A stretch of 64,000 nucleotides of DNA, taken from NCBI GenBank assembly GCA_023213235.1, contig CP096137.1, positions 3,040,908 through 3,104,907 on the forward strand. Reading direction: 5' to 3'. The first letter of the stretch is position 1, and each line of letters opens with the position of its first letter. This DNA is from Elusimicrobiota bacterium (GTDB lineage Bacteria > Elusimicrobiota > Elusimicrobia > UBA1565 > UBA9628). The notes beneath the pieces are model-generated. The model worked only from the letters and a program-made list of their open reading frames with translations. It was not told where the DNA came from and ran no database searches. Of the stretch, positions 54,272 through 64,000 are shown one piece after another. The position numbers and the translations under genes are program-made.

Positions 54272-54711
54272 TTGGCCGCCTCGAAGCCCTGCATGACGGT
54301 GTTCCACCCGAGGGTGGCGCACTTCACGCGCAGGGGAAATTTCCGCACGCCCTCGAGCGACGCGAGCGGCTCGAGCTCCTCGGGAAGCCCGGCCACGTCG
54401 CCGTTCTCGAGCATGAGCTTCTTGAACGCGGCGACGAGCGACTTCGCCTTCGGAATCTCGGCGCCCTCGAGCGCCTCGGCCATCATCGCGGCCGAGGCCT
54501 GCGAGATGACGCAGCCGTGCCCCGCGTATCTCAGCTTCGCGACTTTTCCGTCGCGAAGTTCCGCCGTGATCTCGAGCTCGTCTCCGCAGACGGGGTTGAT
54601 GCCGTGCGCGCGCAAATTCGCCGGGTCCACCTTGCCCTTGCGGGTGGAGGACCGGAAATAATCGAGCAGCACCTCGCGATAGAGGTCCTGCAGTTCCGCG
54701 TCGCCTTCCAT
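54268..54711 (-). CDS. sufU: SufU sulfur acceptor/scaffold
   Basis: A 147-residue IscU-fold protein that takes sulfur from SufS. ANLRAHGINPVCGDELEI has the first Cys (C42), YAGHGCVISQASAAMM the second (C67), and FPLRVKCATLGWNTV the third (C131), as in Gram-positive SufU with zinc. The length fits. ATG shares one base with the sufS stop. SufE is absent, consistent with the SufSU pairing. Confidence 0.94.
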   Translation of the reverse strand: MEGDAELQDLYREVLLDYFRSSTRKGKVDPANLRAHGINPVCGDELEITAELRDGKVAKLRYAGHGCVISQASAAMMAEALEGAEIPKAKSLVAAFKKLMLENGDVAGLPEELEPLASLEGVRKFPLRVKCATLGWNTVMQGFEAAK

Positions 54712-55961
54712 CAGCTTACCCCCGCCTTCGGTCCCACCCGGAAGAACTCGAGCGTGCGCTTGAGCGCGCGCGCGAACGAATCCACGTCGGACTGGTCGTT
54801 GTACAAATAGAAGCTGGCCCGCGCCGTGCCGCCGCACTGCAGCTGGTGCATCAGCGGTTGGCAGCAGTGGTGGCCGACGCGCACGGCGACGCCCTCGAGG
54901 TCGAAGGCCGTGCCGACGTCGTGCGGATGAAGGCCGGGAACGTTGAACGAGACGACGCCGGAGCGCTTGGCCGGGTCCTTGGGCCCGAGCACCGTCATGC
55001 CCTCGGCCTCGAGGATCGCGCGCGCCTTTTCGGCGAGCTCGTGCTCGTGGGCCGAGATCGCGTCGAGCCCGACGTCCGAGAGGTAGTCGAGCGCGGGCGC
55101 GAAGGCGGCCTGGTCGGCGAAGTTCGGCGTGCCGGCCTCGAACTTGTACGGAAGCTCGTTCCAGGTCGACTTCTCGAGCGTCACGCGCGAGATCATGTCG
55201 CCGCCGCCGAGGAACGGGTCCATCGCGTCGAGCAGCTCCTCGCGGCCCCACAGCACGCCGACGCCGGTCGGACCGAGCATCTTGTGCGCGGAGAACGAGA
55301 CGAAGTCCGCGCCCCAGCTCTTGAGGTCCATCGGCTTGTGCGGCGCCCACTGGCAGGCGTCGACGGAGACGACCGCGCCCGCGGCCTTGCCGAGCTTGAT
55401 CAGCTCCAGGACGGGGTTGACCGTGCCGATCGCGTTGGAGAGGGCGGTGAAGGTGAAGAGCTTCGGCCCCTTGGCGAGCGCGGCCTTGACCTTGGCGAGG
55501 TCGAGGGTGCCGTCGAGCTCCACCGGGACGAACTCGAGTTTAATACCGCGCTCGGCGGCGAGCATCTGCCACGGGACGATGTTCGAGTGGTGCTCCATCT
55601 CGGTCGAGAGGATGGTATCGCCGGCCTTCAGGAACTTGCGCGCCCAGGAGTGCGCGATCAAGTTCAGCGACTCGGTCGCGTTGCGCGTGAAGATCAAGGT
55701 CTCGGGCTTCGGCGCGCCGACGAAGAGGGCGAGCTTGCCGCGCGCGGCCTCGGCCAGGTTCGTCGACTCCTCGGAGAGCGTGTGGACGCCGCGGTGGACG
55801 TTGGCGTTGTGCGTCTCGTAGAAGCGCGTGAGGAACTCGATGACCTGGCGGGGCTTCTGCGTGGTGGCCGCGTTGTCGAGGTAGGCGAGCGGCTTGCCGC
55901 GCACGAGGCGCTTCAAGATCGGGAAGTCGGCGCGGTATTTCGCGGCGTCGAAGCGGCTCAT
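54711..55961 (-). CDS. sufS: Cysteine desulfurase SufS
   Basis: A 416-residue PLP enzyme mobilising sulfur from cysteine for the SUF system. YLDNAATTQKPRQVIE is the N-terminal block, SFSAHKMLGPTGVGVL has the PLP lysine, and VAVRVGHHCCQPLMHQL holds the persulfide-forming Cys typical of group II. The frame is intact. ATG 55961 overlaps the sufD stop as ATGA and starts the family homology (FDAAKYRADFPIL). Confidence 0.95.
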   Translation of the reverse strand: MSRFDAAKYRADFPILKRLVRGKPLAYLDNAATTQKPRQVIEFLTRFYETHNANVHRGVHTLSEESTNLAEAARGKLALFVGAPKPETLIFTRNATESLNLIAHSWARKFLKAGDTILSTEMEHHSNIVPWQMLAAERGIKLEFVPVELDGTLDLAKVKAALAKGPKLFTFTALSNAIGTVNPVLELIKLGKAAGAVVSVDACQWAPHKPMDLKSWGADFVSFSAHKMLGPTGVGVLWGREELLDAMDPFLGGGDMISRVTLEKSTWNELPYKFEAGTPNFADQAAFAPALDYLSDVGLDAISAHEHELAEKARAILEAEGMTVLGPKDPAKRSGVVSFNVPGLHPHDVGTAFDLEGVAVRVGHHCCQPLMHQLQCGGTARASFYLYNDQSDVDSFARALKRTLEFFRVGPKAGVS

Positions 55962-57144
55962 GCCTTTTCCTCCGCGGCCTCGGGCGTGCGGCCGTGCAGC
56001 GCGCCGGCCAGCGCCAGGCGCAGGGGCTCGAGGCCGACGCGGTCGATCATCTCCGAGCCGAACGCGTAGACGAGCAGGCGGCGGGCGTCGCCCTCGCCGA
56101 CGCCGCGCGAGCTCAGGTAGAACAGCGCTTCCTGCGACATCTGCCCGACCGCGCCGCCGTGCTTGCACGACACGTCGTCGGCGTGGATCTTGAACTCCGG
56201 ATTGGTGTTGACGCGCGCGTCCTCGGACAGCAGCAGATTCTTGTTGTAGACCTGCGCGTCGGTCTTCTGCGCGCCCGGCTTCACGTGGATCAGGCCGTCG
56301 AAGACGAAGCGGGACTTGTCGTCGAGGACGGCCTTGTAGAGCTGGCGCGTCGTGCCGCCGACGGTCGCGTGCTCGACGACGGTGTGATGGTCGGCGAATT
56401 CGGAATTGGAAAGGAGGGCCAGGCCATTAAAGGCGGCGTCGGCGCCCTCGCCCGCCATCGTCGCGCGCAGATCCTCGCGCGCGAACAGCCCGCCGAGGTT
56501 GAACGCGTGGGACTCGTAGCGCGCGCGGGAGCCGATCGAGACCTCGACGCCCGAGGTCAGGCGCCCCTGCGCCCCTGGCGGACGACGCGATAGTGCTTGA
56601 GCGCGGAGCCCTCGCCGAGGACGACCTGAGCGCGGACGTTCGTCCAGAACGGCGCGTCGCCGAAAGAGGCGTACTCCTCGACGATCTCGGCCGCGGCGCC
56701 GGGCTCCAGGACGATGAGGACGCGCGCATGAGCGGACTCGGCGCGATTGGCCGAGGACTCGGCGAGGTGGACGAGATGGATGGGCTTGTCGACGCGGACG
56801 TTTCGGCCGACGCGGACGACGAACCCGTCCCGGGCCTTCTGCGACGCCAGCGCGGCGAGCGGCAGGTCGGCGGGCGCGGCGGCGCCGAGCAGGGCCTTGA
56901 GGTCGCCGGCCTCGGCGAGACCCTCGACGCTCACGCCCTTGGGCAGGCTGAGGATGGAGTGCTTCGGCTCGAGGCGGCCGTTGACGAGCGCCGCGCGGTG
57001 GAAGCCGACGGGGCACAGCACGCGCCCGCCGAGCGGCGGCTGGGCGGCCGGCAGGCCGGCGGGCTCGAAGCGCGGGCCGGCGATGGCCTCGGACGGCGTG
57101 AACCGCCACCCTTCCTTCTGGGCGGCGAGGGCCTCCTTGATCAC
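55958..57144 (-). CDS. sufD: SufD Fe-S assembly subunit (frameshifted)
   Basis: About 395 residues. It forms the SufBC2D scaffold with SufB and SufC. The N-terminal helical region is followed by the beta-helix core: DKPIHLVHLAESS, ARVLIVLEPGAAAEIVEEYA, then after a break near 56575 VEVSIGSRARYESHAFNLGG, KAVLDDKSRFVFDGLIHV and SCKHGGAVGQMSQEALFYL. The break fits one missing base in a CCCC run. GTG overlaps the sufC stop as GTGA. Confidence 0.93.
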
Positions 57145-57893
57145 GCGGCGGCTCCCTGCTCGATCCAGCCGTAGCCCTTCTTCTCGAGCTCGAGCGCGAG
57201 GTCCTTGCCGCCGGACTTGATGATGCGGCCGCCGGAGAGCACGTGCACGAAGTCGGGGACGATGTAGTCGAGCAGGCGCTGGTAATGCGTCACGACGACG
57301 AACGAGCGCTTCGGGCCGCGCATCTTGTTGACGCCGGAGGCGACGATCTTGAGCGCGTCGATGTCGAGGCCGGAGTCCGTCTCGTCGAGGATGGCGAGCT
57401 TGGGCTCGAGCGTCGCGAGCTGCAGCACCTCGTTGCGCTTCTTCTCGCCGCCGGAGAAGCCCTCGTTGACCGAGCGGTTCAGGAAGACCGGGTCCATCTC
57501 GACGGATTTGGCTTTCTCTTTGATGAACTTCAGGAAGGCGCCGGCGTCCATCTCGGGCTCGCCGCGGTGCTTGCGCTGAGCGTTGTAGGCGGCCTTGAGG
57601 AAGTACTTGTTCGTGACGCCCGGGATCTCGACGGGATACTGGAACGCGAGGAAAACGCCTTCGCGGGCGCGGATCTCGGGGTCCATCGCGAGGAGATCCT
57701 GGCCCTCGTACGTCGCGGAGCCCCCGGTGACCGTGTAGCCGGGGCGGCCGGCCAGCACGTAGGACAGGGTCGACTTGCCGGACCCGTTCGGGCCCATGAT
57801 CGCGTGAACCTCGCCGGGCTTGACCGTGAGGCTGAGGCCTTTGAGGATGGCCTTCTCGCCGACCTTCGCGTGCAGATCCTTGATCTCGAGCAT
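57141..57893 (-). CDS. sufC: SufC Fe-S assembly ATPase
   Basis: A 250-residue ABC-type ATPase of the SufBC2D complex. Walker A IMGPNGSGKSTLSYVLAG, signature GFSGGEKKRNEVLQLA, Walker B LAILDETDSGLDIDAL, H-loop VVTHYQRLL. FLAFQYPVEIPGV is the SufC-specific Q-loop region. It starts 8 nt after sufB with AAAGGA upstream. Confidence 0.96.
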   Translation of the reverse strand: MLEIKDLHAKVGEKAILKGLSLTVKPGEVHAIMGPNGSGKSTLSYVLAGRPGYTVTGGSATYEGQDLLAMDPEIRAREGVFLAFQYPVEIPGVTNKYFLKAAYNAQRKHRGEPEMDAGAFLKFIKEKAKSVEMDPVFLNRSVNEGFSGGEKKRNEVLQLATLEPKLAILDETDSGLDIDALKIVASGVNKMRGPKRSFVVVTHYQRLLDYIVPDFVHVLSGGRIIKSGGKDLALELEKKGYGWIEQGAAA

Positions 57894-57901
57894 ATGTTCC
57901 T

Positions 57902-59341
<1,440 letters not shown>

Positions 59342-59347
59342 GGACCC

Positions 59348-59376
59348 AGTATATCATTCCTGACTAAAACAGTCAA
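59348..59376 (-). promoter_or_regulatory. suf operon promoter, leaderless type
   Basis: Minus strand: TTGACT (59371-59376), 17-bp spacer, TATACT (59348-59353), then 6 nt to the sufB ATG. The -35 is overlapped by the IscR-type operator. Confidence 0.88.
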
Positions 59377-59377
59377 G
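59359..59377 (-). promoter_or_regulatory. IscR type-1-like operator over the suf -35
   Basis: Minus strand CTTGACTGTTTTAGTCAGG fits the core of the published E. coli IscR type-1 consensus, SYYGACTRWWWYAGTCRRS, at every position. Binding would cover the -35 and repress. The operon's own Rrf2 gene is the obvious candidate binder. Confidence 0.8.
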
Positions 59378-59383
59378 ATTGCC

Positions 59384-59412
59384 TGGACAGGCCTCGTGCT
59401 TCCTGTTATAAA
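59384..59412 (+). promoter_or_regulatory. Leaderless-type promoter of the first zinc-ribbon paralogue
   Basis: TGGACA (59384-59389), 17-bp spacer, TATAAA (59407-59412), then 6 nt to GTG 59419. Back-to-back with the suf promoter. Confidence 0.75.
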
Positions 59413-59418
59413 GCAGGG

Positions 59419-60226
59419 GTGAGCGACGTCGTCACCGTCCCCTGCCCGATCTGCGATTTCCCCGTCACGACCGAGGAAACCGGGTGCCCGCGCTGCCGGG
59501 AGGAGCGCAGCCTCAAGAGGCGTCCGCTGTACCTCGCCGCGGCGGTGCTGGCCGGCCTGGGGGTGCTGAATGCCGGCCGCATGGGCCGGGCCTGGGACGA
59601 CTTCCAGAACGAGGTGGAGAAGGCCAGGCTCCCCCCAAGATGCGCTATGTCTCCGACGAGAAGCCGGCCGCGGGGGCGGCCGCGACCGCGTCGTCGGCTT
59701 ACGTCTACCAGCCCGCGGGGTTCACGGCCGCGCCGCCGCCGCCCGCCCCCGCATCGCGTCTCCCGGACTCGCCGCGGCGGCGCCCGCCGCCGCGCCGGCC
59801 GCGTCCTCGGAGAGGGCCGAGCCCATGGAACGCCCCACCGAGGAACACGCGATCCCGACGCGGCGATTGTACGGCGTCGTCTACGACATCGAAACGCTCC
59901 GGCCTGTTTCCGGAGCGCAGATCAAGTTCTCGGTCAGCGGCGGCAACCTCACGTGGGCGACCAAGACCGACCAGCGCGGGCACTATCAGATCGACCTGAT
60001 CGAGAACCCCCAGCACGTCATCCTCGTCTCCGCCGAGGCGCCCGGCTACCGGAAAGGCGCGCTCGAGGACTCGGACCCGCCGCTGCGTCTGAGCAAGGCG
60101 AAGAGGCGGCGCGCTCTCGTCGAGGAGACCACCGATCACGACCTCGCCGAGTCTCTCGTCCGCCTCGGCGGCAGCGACAACATCATCCAGTTCGACCTCG
60201 TGGTGTTCCCGGAGCGCCCGCGCTGA
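59419..60226 (+). CDS. Zinc-ribbon, single-pass protein with carboxypeptidase-regulatory-like domain, copy 1 (frameshifted)
   Basis: About 269 residues. An N-terminal Cys4 ribbon (CPICDFPVTTEETGCPRC), one membrane helix (LYLAAAVLAGLGVLNAG), a Pro/Ala linker and a C-terminal beta-sandwich (RLYGVVYDIETLRPVSGAQI; TDQRGHYQIDLIENPQHVIL) of the CarboxypepD_reg type, probably outside the membrane. Breaks near 59630 and 59760 fit one missing base each. It is 1 bp from a paralogue of identical layout. Function unknown. Confidence 0.72.
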
Positions 60227-60227
60227 C

Positions 60228-61108
60228 ATGAACGAGTCCCTCCCCTGTCCCGGGTGCAGCACGCCCCTGCCTCCCGAAGCGACGGGCTGCCAGATCTGCA
60301 TGCGCGCGCGCACGAAGCAGGAGATCGTGCGCGGCTACGCGTACCTGCGCGAGGAGCGCGCGCGCCGCCGCGCGCTGCCGTTCAAGATCGCCGGGGCCGT
60401 CGCGGTCATCGCGCTGACGGCCAAGCTGTCCTGGGACAACCGCGTGCGCATCCTCGCCGCGGCCGAGGCGGGCAAGCAATACGCCGCCGCGAAGTACGAT
60501 AAGTTCATCGACGCCAAGTCGTACGCGCCCAAGGTGCCGGCCGCGACCGAGCCGCCGCCGGTCAATCCCGCCGATCTGCCGAAGACCGATCCGAAGTCGC
60601 CGTTCGCGTCGCCGCCGCCGGTGCCGGATTACCTGAAGCGGACGGTCGGCTCCGGCGCCGGCTCGGGAGAGGCCGGCCGCGGCTCCTCCGCGCCGGCGGA
60701 GGAGCCCGCCCCGCGCCCGCGCGGAAGACGACGCCGCCCGCGAAGACGGATTGGCGCGTGTCCGGGACCGTCTACGATCTGTCGACGCTGGAGTCCGTGG
60801 CCGGCGCCGAGATCGTCTTCACGCGCGACGACGGCGAGCCCGTCGCCACGGTCTCCGCCTCGGACGGCACCTTCGAGGCGGACATCGCGAAGGCGGGGTC
60901 CTGGACCGTCTCCGTCAAATCCGCGCACCACCGTCCCGGCCAGGTCGTGGACATCGACCCGCCGTACCGGCAGCGCGACGAGGATGAGCGGCGGGCGGTC
61001 GTGAGCAACCTCACCGACGGCGACCTCATCCCCGCCCCGCTGACGCTCAAGCGGTCCGCGTCGAAGGCGCGCGTGGACTTCGTCGTCGTGCCCCGGCGTT
61101 GGCCCTGA
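60228..61108 (+). CDS. Zinc-ribbon, single-pass protein with carboxypeptidase-regulatory-like domain, copy 2 (frameshifted)
   Basis: About 293 residues, a tandem paralogue of the preceding gene. Ribbon CPGCSTPLPPEATGCQIC, membrane helix (IAGAVAVIALTAKLSW), a longer Pro/Ala/Ser linker, then WRVSGTVYDLSTLESVAGAE and SDGTFEADIAKAGSWTVSVK. A break near 60722 fits one missing base. The shared VYDxxTLxxVxGAxI string in both copies shows common descent; overall divergence is high. A cytoplasmic zinc ribbon joined to an external beta domain suggests signal relay or anchoring, which is inference. Confidence 0.72.
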
Positions 61109-61140
61109 CCCGGACGCCCGCGATTTGGTAGCGTCTCCCG

Positions 61141-62277
61141 ATGTTGATTCGCGCCCTCGCCCTGGCCGCCCTCGCGGCCGCCCCCGTCCGCTCTCAGACC
61201 CCGCCCCCGCCTACTCGACCGGCCCCTATACGTCGGTCGCCTCCTTTAAAGGAGTCCATTTCACCGGCTGGGCCGCGGGCTCGACCAAGGCCCGCCGCCG
61301 CTTCGCCGGCCAGATGAAGTCCGCGGGCTTCAACGCCGTCGTCATCGCGCTCAAGGACTACGACGGCCATCAGTTCGTGCGCGGAGTGCCGCTCGCCGAG
61401 AAGACGGGCGCTTTCGTCAACGCGATCCCCGATCTTCCGGGGGCCGTCAAGGATTTCGAGGACCTCGGCATCTACACGGTCGCGCGCGTGGCGATCTTCA
61501 AGGACGACCATCTCGCGCGCGCCCGCCCCGACCTCGCGGTCCACTTCCCGGACGGCCGCATCTGGACCAACGACAAGGGCACCGCCTGGGTCGACCCGTA
61601 CAAGAAGGAGGTCTGGGAGTACGCGGTGGACATCGCCTCGCGCGCGGCCGCCGCGGGCTTCGACGAGATCCAGTTCGACTACATCCGGTTCCCTTCCGAC
61701 GGCAAGACGCGCCAGTGCCGCTATTCGCGCGCCGACCACACGCCGGAGACGGCCTCGGCCGCGCTGCGCGAATTCCTGATCTACGCGGGCGGACGGCTCA
61801 AGCCGCTCGGCGTCAAGGTGTCGATCGACACGTTCGGCATGACGACCAGCGTCGACAACGGCATGGGCATCGGCCAGCGCCTCGAGCAGATGGCCGATCT
61901 CGTCGACTACGTCTCGCCGATGATGTACCCGTCGCACTACGCGAAGGGCGAGTACGGCCTGCGCAACCCGAACGCCGCGCCGTACGAGACGATCCATCAT
62001 GGGATCCGCGACGCCCTGCAGCGCCTCGGCGGCCGGACCGCGCCGATGCGCCCGTACCTCCAGGATTTCTCGCTGGGCAAGCCGCGCTACACCGACCCCT
62101 ACGTGCGCGCGCAGATCATGGCCGCCGAGGAGCTCGGCGTCCGCGGCTGGATCCTCTGGAACGCCCAGAACAACTACACGTGGTCGGCCGTCGCCGCCGG
62201 CCCCGTGATCCGCCTTCCCCCGAAGCCCCCAAGCCGCCCAAGAAGAAGCCCGCGCCCGCCCCCGCCCAGGAGAAGAA

Positions 62278-62281
<4 letters not shown>
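61141..62281 (+). CDS. Exported DUF4015-type putative glycoside hydrolase (frameshifted)
   Basis: About 380 residues. Signal peptide (IRALALAALAAAPVRSQT), then a TIM-barrel-like domain: VHFTGWAAGSTKARRRFAGQ, GFNAVVIALKDYDG, YTVARVAIFKDDHLA, GFDEIQFDYIRFPSDG, LGVKVSIDTFGMTTS, YVSPMMYPSHYAKGEYG, GVRGWILWNAQNNYTW. This is the DUF4015 putative glycosyl-hydrolase pattern; D in FDYIRFP is a likely catalytic acid. Breaks near 61205 and 62225 fit missing bases. TAGCGT ends 6 nt before the ATG. The stop overlaps the M16 start as ATGA. Confidence 0.82.

Positions 62282-64000
<1,719 letters not shown>

Overview
The window is a very GC-rich (about 70% by eye), gene-dense bacterial chromosome segment. It carries Mla-type lipid transport genes (mlaE-mlaF-mlaD) and a family seen in outer-membrane bacteria at its left edge, so the organism is Gram-negative. 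The SUF pathway, the MEP isoprenoid pathway (fused ispDF), a trehalose pathway and many secreted proteins with Ala/Pro-rich N-termini would fit a free-living Elusimicrobiota-like or similar deep-branching lineage. That placement is inference; no rRNA gene is present to test it. I saw no rRNA, tRNA, CRISPR array, prophage or insertion sequence.

Layout. 1-3 kb: the end of a TIGR03545-like gene, a metallophosphoesterase and a convergent SPFH/zinc-ribbon gene. 3.1-10.1 kb (minus): cysS, rlmB-like, CDF metal transporter, PafA-like phosphatase, thiamine pyrophosphokinase and a Tim44/TerB zinc-ribbon membrane protein, mostly coupled by overlapping start and stop codons. 10.2-14.2 kb: an NhaR-like LysR regulator divergent from a membrane-anchored otsA, whose 3' end overlaps convergent otsB. 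14.2-17.3 kb: EamA transporter, ispDF and a PIN/TRAM protein. 17.3-17.7 kb: the only long gene-free stretch, holding two inverted copies of a structured repeat. 17.7-30 kb: radA, two small envelope genes, the long operon rpsF-ssb-rpsR-rplI-dnaB-alr-mlaE-mlaF-mlaD, and two secreted or TPR proteins. 30-39 kb: a HTH regulator, a duplicated-motif mini-protein, panE, folD, a YedI-like protein, a sensor kinase, a secreted methyltransferase-like protein and pruA. 39-42.9 kb: trxA, an HtrA-like protease, an SDR, a self-regulated TetR gene and an FkbM methyltransferase. 42.9-47.1 kb: a four-gene operon with two ClpB-type AAA+ ATPases, a beta-helix protein and a second membrane-anchored protein, the best candidate for an undescribed system. 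48-59.3 kb: a 13-gene operon sufB-C-D-S-U-T, rrf2, nfu, PHP, GDPD, nadA, DUF255-like, FIST, headed by an IscR type-1-like operator. 59.4-64 kb: tandem zinc-ribbon paralogues, a DUF4015 glycosidase-like protein and an M16 peptidase cut by the window edge.

Two points affect how the annotation should be read. First, about two dozen genes, including housekeeping ones (rpsR, radA, alr, sufD), are broken by frameshifts. Those I worked through fit missing bases, mostly in short G/C runs, so I annotate the genes whole and treat the breaks as likely assembly errors. Second, many operon-leading genes have a sigma70-type -10 box ending exactly 6 nt before the start codon, which implies leaderless mRNAs. 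Downstream genes commonly use 1-4 bp stop/start overlaps (GTGA, ATGA, TGATG).
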